Assembly: GCF_037975245.1 (NCBI RefSeq)
Contig: NC_092561.1
Location: forward strand, 19,713,508 to 19,777,507
Reading direction: 5' to 3'
DNA length: 64,000 nucleotides
DNA from: Apostichopus japonicus
Lineage: Eukaryota > Echinodermata > Holothuroidea > Aspidochirotida > Stichopodidae
Both the position numbers and the translations under genes were made by a program. The notes below the pieces were generated by a model. The model had not been told where the DNA came from. It was given only the letters and a program-made list of their open reading frames with translations, and did not search any database. Positions within the stretch are counted from its first letter, which is position 1, and the number at the start of each line of letters is the position of its first letter. Shown here piece by piece: positions 42,766 through 54,930 of this stretch.

Positions 42766-43953
42766 CAGATAGTTTTTTTCAGTCTTTCTGATTGTCAATG
42801 TGTGACATCAGTACCCAGTTCTTTATGCGGATCCACAATATACTGCTTCTGGTTGCTATTAATTTACAACCCATAACAATGTACTTCATTAACTGTTTCT
42901 TGTAAAGTTTGAAGTTAAGAAAAGCTCTGTTGGAAGACATTTTGATTACTTTTTCTTTCTCGTGTATTGTCTATTGACAGATATGTTAGATTGATCAAGA
43001 AGACAAATTCACATTTAATTAATTTACATTCTTTTTCACAACAATCATTCATAAAAAAAAAAAAATACTAACAATCGTTTCCAAGTTTGATCAATAGCAA
43101 ATTGTATGTTTGAACAATTTTAAGTCGGTTTAACCTGTGAACAAGCGGGAAAGAGACGATCAAACACAGAGAGCTGGTTGGTGTTGGAACATCTTAGGCA
43201 AAAACACGTTCTTTATGACATTGGTGTAAGCCTTATTTTCCATCTGGGCAGAGGGGTGGGGGAAGACCGAGTAAAAGACCTTTCCTTCATAGCAAAACGG
43301 TTACTGATTTGTGCACATGATGAGGATGTGTCGTTATTGTTACATCTCTTTACTTAATATTTTTTTGTAAATTAAAATATGGGAGGTTGCTTCCTTACCT
43401 CTAAAATCATTATTTTGGTACTGTGTTATATATATGGTGTCTCGTGTTACATGTTAAATGAATGAAATCATTACCTTTTTTTTTTTTTTCTCACAAAATT
43501 ATACATTTTATGAGTATAAAGTTTTTGAAATACACACACCTGAAACTTTCACTCATATGTTTTCTGTGGTTTTCTAATAATTGTTAAAATGAATATTCAT
43601 AAATGCTTCATATTGGTATGAATATTTATTTATAAGCTGTCATATATCAGCATTGAACAGCAAGACCTAGGTGGTAGAACACAATACATAAACCATAACA
43701 AATTGCATCTCCAGAGCATCTCCAGTATTGTAACCATTCTCAGGATAGGAAAAGTAGCAATTTTATGTTTTGTTATTATGCTGCTGGGCAAGGAATTAAC
43801 AGGTGGGGAAATTCCCCACGATATCTAGTGGGTTTGTTTTGATTTTGCCACCATTGATTTCAAAAGTTCTTATTCACAATTTTTGTGATTTAATAATCGA
43901 CCTGCCACAGTGGAAAATCAACCTCAGGCTCTGAGATTAGCCTGCAGAGCTGC
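42766..43953. other. Intergenic, nothing recognised
   Basis: AT-rich spacer between the transaldolase gene and the zinc-finger cluster. No gene or repeat is named. Confidence 0.4.
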
Positions 43954-44316
43954 TTAAAGGCATTGAAGACTCACCCCAAATCGCGTGCGGCGCTCTGAAA
44001 AAGTTAACTTTCCGTTGCTTGCAAATGATTTTCTTCTTGTCGCTACAAAAGGCAGACTGTTATGAAACGTGATACCTTGTTATCTTTTATCTAGATCTGA
44101 GATGTCCACGCTGCTATGTACACTGTGTTGTGGGTTTTGACCGTAGCTGTATGTATTGACTGTATACTTGTGTCTAATTAACGACGGTAGCAAGCTGTGT
44201 GTGTATTTTCTGGGATCGATGTTGGTGCCTAACACTTCTGTTACACCTCATTGGAAACTAGAACAGATTACTGGCATGAGACGTTTCTTTGTTGGCGAGT
44301 CTTTCACACACTTTAA
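43954..44316 (+). mobile_element. TTAA-ended MITE-like repeat, copy 1
   Basis: About 363 bp from ttaaaggcattgaagactc to cacactttaa. The ends are rough inverted repeats (ttaaagg...gaagac versus the complement of gtctt...ctttaa) and both carry TTAA, as in piggyBac-type targets. Further copies are at 47149 and 59216. No coding frame. Confidence 0.7.
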
Positions 44317-44983
44317 CGCAATTGGGTTTTTTTTTTTTTTTTGTGTAAACACTGCATGTAAATATGTTCATTTCTACAGTGTAGTTAATCATACATCGTT
44401 CACACAAAGACCCTCATTCCAGAAAAATTATGTGGTAGGTGTTGCAGACTAATTGGTAAAAAGAGGTCATTTTACGACCAAGGCAGGTCGAATACGTAAT
44501 CTCAAGAAACTTCCATGAAAACGTGCTATAGATGGGATATATACAGCAGACCTTTAAACACGGGGATGAACTGTTGCCATAACTACTTGAAATTTTACAC
44601 TTATAAAAAATTGTATTAACAAGCGTGAGTTAACCCTCGTCAGGAAACTGGTAGAAAGAGTTGTTTGATGTTGTGAGAAGATTTCACTAGCAAGTTATAG
44701 AAAGATATAACACCTTTTGATGAAATTCGCTATGGTTTATTTATTGTTGAACTTACTTCTAACTTGTTACAAGTACGTGATGGCGTCCTTCCCTCTGAGG
44801 CTCTCTTATGGTGCGTAATCGAGGTCTGTAGTAATATGATTCCGGAAAAAAATTCTTATCAGTTTTCCAAGAAAAGAAACGTCAAACGGATTTCCAAGTT
44901 GCAAGACATTAGCCTATTGTTAATCTGGGATAGCTGAAGGGATCGACTAACTCAATACTGAGCACTGACTAGAGGAAATCAGA
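44317..44983 (+). promoter_or_regulatory. 5' flank of zinc-finger gene 1
   Basis: Contains blocks shared with the flanks of copies 2 and 3: gttgccataactacttgaaa at 44574 (also 48073) and gtgatggcgtccttccctct at 44778 (also 48408, and 59590 with small changes). These probably lie in the ancestral promoter or 5' UTR. Confidence 0.55.
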
Positions 44984-46436
44984 ATGTTTGGAACTAAAGT
45001 GCAGGTGGAACCAGAATCACCTCCGCACCAAACTACTGGTAACGGTTCCACGAAAATAGCCTAAATTGCCTTTGCTACAGTATGAAATTGCCCGATATAA
45101 CCTGGGCATTTAATTTGGTCTTCATATTTTTTGCAGCAGTTTTTGTTGTCGCTAAATTTTCAGAAAGGCTCATTTCTTTGGTTAGAATCGCAGTTGGTTT
45201 GTTTACTTTCTCCACTGCGACTCTTTCTTGCTACAAACCTACTGTAGGCTACAGTACAATACTAAAGTTGGTTTATGCATAAAGACAACTGACCCACCCT
45301 ACACTACTCCACCATCCTATCCCTCCTCTATAGTCCCTCTACTTTGTTCAATCATCCGTTCTCCTTCTTCTGTTCCTCCATCCACTTGCCATTATCCATC
45401 CGTCTCGCTGTACTCATTTAATTAATTCTGACTACTTTGTGCTTCTCATCCATCCACTATTTGCATATTGCTCTCTTCATCTTTCCACGCTCTCTCTACT
45501 CTATTCATATTGTCCATCAATTCTTCTTCAGTTTATCAGATAATCCATTTGTGACTGTAGACTTCATGAATCAATCAGCTGGCATACATCTTTCTTTAAT
45601 TCTGTCTCACCGTTTATATTTCAGGATCTGGAGAGCTGCATTTTGCTAATATTGACGATTCAATTCACCAAGCCCATCAACTGGATATTAAAAAAGAGGA
45701 GAGTGACTGTGAAGAACTAGGGGAGAGCTACATATTTCATTTATCAATCAAAGTGAAGGATGAATTAAGCAACGGAGAAACATGGCCAGAAGATTCAGAA
45801 CATGTTCATTGTCATAAGGGAGGGAAACCTTACCATTGCAGCTATTGCAACAAAACTTTTGATCATTATAGCCGTTGGAAGACTCATGAAAGGACACATA
45901 CAGGAGAGAAACCATATCATTGTAATTATTGTGACAAAACTTTTGCTAGATCTGGCACTTTGAAGAAGCATGTAAGAATACACACTGGAGAAAAACCTTA
46001 TCATTGTAAATATTGCAACAAAACGTTTGCTCAATCTTTTTATCTAAGGGGTCACGAAAGAACACATACAGGAGAGAAACCTTATCAATGCAGATATTGT
46101 AACACAAGGTTTACTCATTCCGGCACTCTGAAGGGACATGAAAAAACACATACAGGAGAGAAACCTTATGATTGTAGATTTTGCCAAGAAAGGTTTCCTC
46201 GGCCGGAAAATTTAAAGCGCCATGAAAGAACACATACAGGAGAGAAACCCTATAATTGTAGATACTGTAACAAAAGGTTTACTCAACCTGGCTCTTTGAA
46301 GCGCCATGAAAGAATACATACAGGAGAGAAACCTTATAATTGTAGATACTGTAACAAAAGGTTTACTCAAGATGGCACTTTGAAGAAACATGAAAGAACA
46401 CATACAGGAGAGAAACCAATGTTACAAAATGTGTAA
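44984..46436 (+). CDS. C2H2 zinc-finger protein 1 (2 exons, 7 fingers)
   Basis: Exon 1 44984-45038 (MFGTKVQVEPESPPHQTT) joins exon 2 45625-46436 in phase 1, giving 288 aa. Residues 20-87 are an acidic leader with [16 protein letters not shown] and [18 protein letters not shown]. Seven Krueppel-type fingers start at residue 88 ([10 protein letters not shown]...H-ERTH), joined by TGEKP linkers, and the protein stops shortly after (PMLQNV). Predicted nuclear, sequence-specific DNA-binding protein; target unknown. No KRAB, SCAN or BTB domain is seen. The leader contains IKKE, a SUMO-attachment-type motif, but the VKxE motif of its sister copies is VQVE here. Confidence 0.85.
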
Positions 46437-47148
46437 GGAACCATAAAGAATGCACACAGGTTCTGAATGGAATGTATATTTCTTACAATACTGTTTGCTG
46501 GCATCTTAAGAAATGACAACATTTATTTGCTATGTCAATACCCATGGTGGATGATGTGCTTATTCTTACTTTGAAATAGCCTCTATATTGAGTTCAAAAC
46601 CATGAAACTTATATCTTCAAACCTACCATTTAACAAGGAGGATAACATTTGAGTTGAATCCTATTAACTGGTCAGTGACAACCATTGAGTTTTATTACCT
46701 GTCAAAGGTCATTGAAATGAAATGAGCAAATATTATTGTAATTTGTGTCATCCTTGTAGGCACAGGTATTGGTCTACTGTAGTTCTGAGGACTGTGCAAC
46801 TACTGTAGAAAGATTTAGTATGTGTGTTGTCAGATAACAGAAGCTGGTCAAATTCATAATCAAACGAGCAGCATAAATACATCGAACCACCGTGGTGCTT
46901 CTTGTTATACTACTGAAAGTACCATGAATTTTATAAAATTAAGTTAAGGTATTACTGGGCTAGCATATGTATACATTTGAGATGAAAATTCAGTGTTATA
47001 ATTTTTCACTTTTTAAGTGTTACTATAGCCTATGTTTTTTGGGGGTTGCTTCCTACAACTAATGGTACATTTATTTTCTGTTCTTCGGTCATGTAGGCTT
47101 ATCAATTAGGCTTTAGCGATGACTCAATCAGTATCTGTAGCTGAGCAG
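46437..47148. other. 3' region of zinc-finger gene 1 and spacer
   Basis: No gene is seen. The nearest clear AATAAA downstream is at 47649-47654, past the next repeat, so the transcript end is uncertain. Confidence 0.4.
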
Positions 47149-47516
47149 TTAAAGGCATTGAAGACTCTCCCCAAACCGCGTGTGGCCATCTGTAAAAGTT
47201 AACTTTCTGTTGCTTGCAAGTGAGGTTTTTTTTTTTGTGTCACTACAAAATGAAGACAGTAATGAAACGTGATACCTTGTTATATCTTTAGCTGAACCTG
47301 AAGTCCATCGCTGTATTGTCTATACACTTTGCTGTGGGTATTGACGGCAGCTGTATGTACTATATGTACTAGTGTCTAAATACCGACAGTAGCAAGCTGT
47401 GTGTGTATTTTCTGGGATCGATGGTGGTGTCTAACACTTCCGTTACGCCTCATTTGAAACTAGGTCAGATTACTGGCATTAGACGTTTCTATTTGCGCGA
47501 GTCTTCACACCCTTTA
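47149..47516 (+). mobile_element. TTAA-ended MITE-like repeat, copy 2
   Basis: Same sequence as 43954-44316, from ttaaaggcattgaagactc to gtcttcacaccctttat; the right TTAA is mutated. It lies 1.1 kb upstream of the second zinc-finger first exon. Confidence 0.7.
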
Positions 47517-48593
47517 TAAAGATGATTTTTAAATTTATTCCATTTTATACTTGATATGATGTGTTTGTTTTCTTGAAGTTGATAGTGAATTTTCAATATT
47601 CAGACAAACATCTGTGTTGTAACATGATTTATATTAAAATATATGCGGAATAAAAAAAGAAAATCTACAAAACAGTTTGTGTTATTGTTATCATTTCATA
47701 AATGTTTTAATTTAATGGGACTAAGTTTTACAAACAGTAGAGTTGGCCGTGGGGGTCATATAACGATTTGGCCTTTACATGCTATATTTTCTTCAATGCG
47801 TAGAGCAATCCTCTAATTAGAATGATGAGGCGTAATTAACGATTTACCATCATTTGTATTAGTAACTGCTCACCGCTTAAAAGAAATCACAAAGCGTATT
47901 GGCCTTTTTTGAGGATGCCTTACTTACCATGAGAATGAGAAAAATATCAGCTTGAGGATGCAGTGTGTTGGCAAACTTTAGCTCAGAGCAACATCAACTG
48001 AAATATACAGTAGGCAAATCAGAAATGCGAATCTGCTAATCTTGTAATTTGCTGAGTTAGATTGTTACAATTTGTTGCCATAACTACTTGAAATTTTACA
48101 ATTATTTGAAATAAATAAATGAAACTATATTTGGGTCACCCTCATCAAGGAAACGGGTAGAAAGATTTTTTTGTGGTTTTGGAGAAGATTTCACAAGCAA
48201 GTTATTGAAAAACACGTTGATGTAATTGGCTATGGTTCATTGCAGAACTTCTCAAGTGATACATATCATATTCACACTCTGAAGAAGATCCTGCTAGGAT
48301 GGAAACGTCGGGCCCTCTTACTTTTACACATTCTTTTACACAGGCACTTTAGTGGATAAGCAGTTTGCTAATAGTTTTATTTTATTGTGTGTTATACATA
48401 TCAGTAAGTGATGGCGTCCTTCCCTCTGAGGCTCCCTACTAGTTAAACAGCATTGGATTGTGACAATCGAAAGGCTTAGCCGGAGTCGGTCAAGCACGGC
48501 GACATTTCAAGTGAAACCAAGCGCCAAAGAGGGGTTCCTTATTTCATGTCATGAAATATTTCTAGAACAGGGTGCCGACAAGAGGAAATCAAA
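47517..48593 (+). promoter_or_regulatory. 5' flank of zinc-finger gene 2
   Basis: Shares the gttgccataactacttgaaa and gtgatggcgtccttccctct blocks with gene 1 and the aggcttagc...tttcaagt block with copy 3 (59660-59715). Confidence 0.55.
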
Positions 48594-51500
48594 ATGTTTG
48601 GAACCAAAGTCAAGTTGGAACCAGAATCGCCCTTGCGTTATGATACCGGTAACGGTTCCACGAAACTAGGCAACAGCTACTGTATGTATGTCTGGTTGAC
48701 TGCAAATGCAAAACTGATAGTACTGCAGTTAGCTACAGCCTAAGCTTGTCTGCCTACAGTAGGCTAGGCCTATTATATGGTAAAGTCATGCTTATTTGCA
48801 CAGCATCCGGCGGAATTAGAGATATTCCTTATCTGATATTTTCTCGGCTCAAAAGAAAACCTGGAATGAAATCCATACATGATAATTTGATCTGAAATTA
48901 GTCAGTAGAGGACCCCTTGTTGTACAAGTAAAGGCAAAAGGTCCTACTGTAGTCTGTACAGTAGGTAACTAGAAGTCAAACTCACAGAAAGGCATTTACA
49001 TTGTTAAATTATAACTTCAAGAGTAATTACGGCCTAGACTAAACCTTACAAATTGCAACGGAAGTAAGGTTTCTTGAAGATTCTGAAATTAAATGATAGT
49101 GGTACTGGTACATAGGTCTATGGTCCACCTGAAAGTGAATATTACTGGCACAATGCTGGTATTCTATTCACATAACCTGCACATCTCTCTTACCGTCTAC
49201 ATATTGTTTTTTGGTTATTTTTGTTACATTTCATTCACATTTCCAACTTTCCTTTTTGGACCACTAAGATGTTAAACCTGGTTACCTAGGGACCATAGGA
49301 AAACACCTAAGCAATTTCCACTGTTTGTGCAGTGTAACATTAACATTTTGGGCTGAAATTTGCCAGGACTCCATTTTAAGGACTCCAAAGATTCTATAAA
49401 CTTCAATCAAAATTTACAAGCCCAGCCCAAAAGATAAATAAAATCTCTCTTTATTGTGTACGACCGTTAGTTTCACTTTCTTGGCTAGCCTGTCTTAGGG
49501 TCCTTGCTCTTGAATAGTATCTATCTCTCAGTCGTATCAATGCAGCTTACTAAATTGTGTCATTTCCATTCTTTGCAATGAATAAATAGGTGTTTTCTGA
49601 AGTTTCCTCTGTGGAATCGTAAAAGTGGGTGATACAAGTAGAGCGTTAAAGTCTTGATCTGGCCGCATTGATAGACTATTTTGTTTACATTGTGTAACAA
49701 ACATGCTGACAATGGTGGTGCAGTGATTTTAAGGTAAATCGTTCACGCCGTAGGGCAACAGAATATAGATTCTTACTTTCGATTGCAACATCTTTTTCTT
49801 CATGAAACCCACTTGGTCAGAGTGAGTTTAAAATAAGAAACATTGAATCTACTTCAGAAGATTGTTTTCCAAACTTTATCAGCAAACAGGTATTGATACT
49901 TTATGATCAGAAATACTTCACAAGTTCACCATAACTTAAACTCTCTGAATTCTCAAAATTAAAGACCTCACAGATTTAGTTTGAAACGAAACACTTCACC
50001 TCAACCTCAGTGGCGTAGGAAGTTACTTTTGAGTGGGGGCTGAAGACTGATGGACAGCCTGGGGGAGGGGGTGTCCCCTCCCGTTTGGAAATTTTTTGCA
50101 TTTCCAGGTGGCCTCAGATGCAATTTGGTGCAAAATAGCACATTTCAACACCCACTCCATTTTGTAAATAATTTTGCATTTTCACCTGGCCTTAGATGCA
50201 ATTTGGTGTTCCAAGTGAGATTTTTTTTCACATTTGGAAATGAAAAAGGGGTTTTCTGACTTGCGAAGCGGGAAGGGGGGGGGGGGCGGAATAATACTTC
50301 TGCCCTACCATATTTTTCAGCCCCCCTCCCCCAGTTCCTATGCCCTTGCTCAACCTATTACAGTTGCCCCCATTAGTGGTATTATTAGAACAAGTTAATT
50401 TAGTGACAGATATTATCCAAATATGATGACTGTTATCTGTCAACAACATTTAGAAGGGTAATACCTTTGCAATGATCAAGTTATCTGGTATGAAGCGCTA
50501 ATTGACTTCAGGACACATTTTCCTTAGTTGTTCTATCCATCTGGTAATTCCACAGTTGATACTTATCAGGCAAGGAATCACTAAGCCATTGGTTTTCTGG
50601 TTATATTTTCAGGACCCGGAGGGCTGCTTTCTGCATATATTGACCATTCAAATCACCAAGGACACCAATTGAATGTTAAAAAAGAGGAAAGTGACTGTGA
50701 AGAACAAGGTGAGAGCTATGTGTGTCATTTGTCAATCAAAGTGAAGGATGAATTAAACAATGGAGAAACATCCCCTGAAGATTCAGGACATTTAGGTGTT
50801 CGTTGTCATAAGGGAAGAAGGTCACCTCGCCCAACAACCATTTCACCCAACTGCCATTTCGCCCAGCCTTACCATTTCGCCCAGCCTTACCATTTCGCCC
50901 AACCAGCTTGGTCATTTTGCCAAACCAGCTTGGTCATTTTGCCCAACCTTGATTAAATATTATACTTCAAACTTGAGGATGGATCAGTGTGTTAGGGGTT
51001 AGGTTTGATAGTAAACATTTGAATATTACGGAAACTTGAAGTCCTTTACTTTGTATAACTTTAGTAAGGAAACGTTCGGGAATTGTTAACGTTACAGGAT
51101 ACGAACCGAATATTAACGTTTGTTTGTATAATAATATAACTTCCATTGTATGCGTAAACACCTAAAGTAGTGTAATCATCCCATTAGACCCATAATAACT
51201 CCTCAGACTCCGACCGATATCGAGTGGACCTCACTTTATTTACCTATTACGAAGTAACCTTACCCAAAATAATCAAATTGAACTAGTGGAATAGAAAAAG
51301 TAATATTATTCTGACTGAATATTAGTTAAAATAACGTTAGGCGAAATGACCAACAAGATTGGGCAAAATGGCCACGCTGGTTGGGCAAAATGACTATGAT
51401 GGTTGGGCGAAATGACCAGGCTGGTTGGGCGAAATGACCAGGCTGGTTGGGCGAAATGGCAGTTGGGCAAAATGGTTGTTGGGCGAAGTGACTAGAAAGC

Positions 51501-54271
51501 GTCATATGCGAGAGAAACCTTACCAATGCAGCTATTGCAACAAAATATTGGCTACCTCTAAGAGCTTGAAGGTACATTAAAGGACACATACTGGAGAGAA
51601 ACCTTATCATTGTAGATATTGTAACAAAGTGTTTGCTAACACTGGCAGTTTGAATAAGCATGAAAAGGCACATACATGGGAGAAAGATTATGGTTGTAAC
51701 TTGTGTAACAGAATGTTTGCATATTCTTCCTTATTAAAAATCCATGAAAGGACTCATACTGGAGAGAAACCTTATGATTGTAGCTACTGCAACAAAACAT
51801 TTGCTTATTCTTACGGTTTGAAAGTCCACGAAAGGACTCATACTGGAGAGAAACCTTATCATTGCAGCTATTGTAACAAAGCTTTTGCCATATCTGTAGT
51901 TAGGAAGGAACATGAAAGAACACATACAGGAGAGAAAAATTATGAGTGTAGACATTGCCACAAAAAATTTGCTCGGTCTGGAAATTTGAATACACATGAA
52001 TAAACACACACAGCAGAGAAACCTAAGTTATTGTTGTAGTTATTGAGACAAAATGTTGACGTAACCTGGAGATCACGGTGATGAGGAATCACTAAACTGG
52101 TTCATTTTCTGAATATAATTTATTGTAGATCATTGGTTTAAATGTTTTCATGTGAAATATGGCAAGGAATTGTTGAGTCTGTCAGTCGCTGGTTTAAACA
52201 TTGTATATCATTGGTTAAATTTTCAGGAACCACTGTACAAACTGACAATTCACTTTACCAGGGATATCAGCAGGACATTAAAGAGGAGGAAAGTGTATGT
52301 GAGGAACCAGTAGAAGGCTACCCATGTCATATATCAATCAAACTGGAAGATGAAGCAAATGATGGAGAAACATCCCCAGAAGATTCAGAACATGTAGATG
52401 TTTCTAATTTGGGGAAGAAACCTCACAATAACTGTAGCTATGGGAACAATATCATAGCTGAAACTGAAATCTCGAACGAACATGAAAGATTACATGAAGC
52501 AGATGAACGTTTTTGTTGTAAGTATTGTGACAAAAGCTTTGTTGAGATTAGATTATTGGAGAAACATGAAAGGACACATACAGGAGAGAAAAATTATCAT
52601 TGTAGCTATTGCGACAAAAGCTTTGCTCGATCCAGAACTCTCACTGAACATGAAAGAACACATACAGGAGAGAAACCTTATCAATGTAGTTATTGTAGCA
52701 AAAGCTTTGCTCGATCCAGAACTCACACTTTACATGAAAGAACACACACAGGAGAGAAACCTCATCAATGTAGCTATTGCGAGAAAGGGTTTCCTTATTT
52801 GCAATCCTTAAGAAATCATGAAAGAACACATACAGGAGAGAAACCATTTCATTGCAGCTATTGCAGCAAAATGTTTGCTAACTCAGATGTCTTGAAGAGG
52901 CATAAAAGAACTCACACAGGAAAGAAACCTTATCATTGCAGCTATTGTAGCAAAAGCTTTGCTCGAGTCAAAACTCTCACTATACATAAAAGAACACATA
53001 CAGGAGAGAAACCTCATCAATGTAGCTATTGCGAGAAAGGGTTTGCTTATTCGCAATCCTTAAGAAAACATGAAAGAACACATACAGGAGAGAAACCATT
53101 TCATTGCAGCTATTGCAACAAAATGTTTGCCTATTTAGATGTTTTGAAGAGGCATAAAATGACTCACACAGGAGAGAAACCTTATCATTGCAGCTATTGT
53201 AGCAAAAGCTTTGCTCGAGCCGAAAATCTCACTGTACATGAAAGAACACATACAGGAGAGAAACCTTATCATTGCAGCTATTGTAGCAAAAGCTTTGCCC
53301 GATCTAGAACTCTCTTTGTACATGGAAGAACACACACAAGAGAGAAACCTTATCAATGTAGCTATTGCGGGAAAGTGTTTGCTTATTTCCAATCCTTAAA
53401 AAAACATGAAAGAACACATACAGGAGAGAAACCATTTCATTGCAGCTATTGCAACAAAATGTTTGCTAACTCAGATGACTTGAAGAGGCATAAAAGGACT
53501 CACACAGGAGAGAAACCTTATCATTGCAGCTATTGTAGCAAAAGCTTTGCTCAAGTCAACACTCTCACTGTACATGAAAGAACACATACAGGAGTGAAAC
53601 CTTATCACTGTAGCTATTGTAACAAAGTGTTTGCTCTTTCTCAAACCTTAAAAAGACATGAAAGAACTCATACAGGAGAGAAACCTCATCAATGTAGCTA
53701 TTGCAAAAAAGTGTTTGCTTATTCCAATGCCTTAAAAGAACATGAAAGAACACATACAGGAGAGAAACCTTATCATTGCAGCTATTGTAGCAAAAGCTTT
53801 GCTCAGGCCGGAGGTCTCACTATACATGAAAGAACACATACAGGTGAAAAACCTTATCACTGTAGCTATTGTAACAAAGTGTTTGCTGTTTCTCAAACCT
53901 TAAAAAGACATGAAAGAACACATACAAGAGAGAAACCTCATCACTGTAGCTATTGTAACAAAGTGTTTGTTTATTCCCAATCCTTAAAAAAACATGAAAG
54001 AACACATACAAGAGAGAAACTTCATCGATGTAGCTATTGCAGCAAACTGTTTGCTAACTCACGTGTCTTGAAAAGGCATAAAAGGACTCATACAGGAGAG
54101 AAACCTTATCATTGCAGCTATTGTAGCAAAAGCTTTGCTCGATCCAGAACTCACACTTTACATGAAAGAACACATACAGGAGAGAAACCTCATCAAAGTA
54201 GCTATTGTAACAAACTGTTTGCTCACTCATATGTCTTGAAGAGTCATGAAAGGACTCACACAGGAGAGTAA
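48594..54271 (+). CDS. C2H2 zinc-finger protein 2 (2 exons, 21 fingers)
   Basis: Exon 1 48594-48648 ([18 protein letters not shown]) fits exon 2 52227-54271 in phase 1 to give about 699 aa; the pairing is inferred, as no closer first exon is seen. The leader has [16 protein letters not shown] and [18 protein letters not shown] like gene 1. A decayed finger is followed from residue 114 by 21 Krueppel fingers with TGEKP-type linkers. Most start YHCSYC or HQCSYC; the last has lost its first cysteine (HQSSYC). VKLE, IKEE and IKLE fit the SUMO consensus. The frame ends where a linker AAA (Lys) has become TAA at 54269-54271, and fingers continue in decayed form beyond. Predicted nuclear DNA-binding protein. 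Confidence 0.75.
49830..49900. repeat. Dispersed repeat shared with 7795-7880
   Basis: aaacattgaatctacttcagaagattgttttccaaa and atcagcaaaca-gtattga occur at both places in the same order. Class unknown. Confidence 0.6.
50000..50356 (+). mobile_element. hAT-like MITE (CAGTGGCGTAGGAAG family) in gene 2 intron
   Basis: Element 50008-50348 (341 bp) from cagtggcgtaggaag to ttcctatgcccttg, with perfect 8-bp target duplication ctcaacct (50000-50007, 50349-50356). Confidence 0.93.
50613..52003 (+). pseudogene. Broken zinc-finger exon 2
   Basis: The exon opens like gene 1 exon 2 after tatattttcag, with leader [16 protein letters not shown] and [18 protein letters not shown]. At 50821 it is split by a 672-bp foldback element that brings stop codons. 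After the insertion (51493) six fingers follow in the same frame, but the first carries a stop (TAA 51578-51580, cattaaagg for catgaaagg). The tail ends at 52001-52003. A short truncated protein could at most be made from it. Confidence 0.88.
50821..51492. mobile_element. Foldback element inside the finger exon
   Basis: Long inverted arms 50821-50950 and about 51339-51492 are each made of repeated words (gggcgaaatgaccaggctggtt type). The outer ends gtcacctcgcccaacaacca and its near complement are at the extreme edges. The middle is AT-rich with no transposase. No clean target duplication is visible. It interrupts the exon exactly between leader and fingers. Confidence 0.85.
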
Positions 54272-54930
<659 letters not shown>

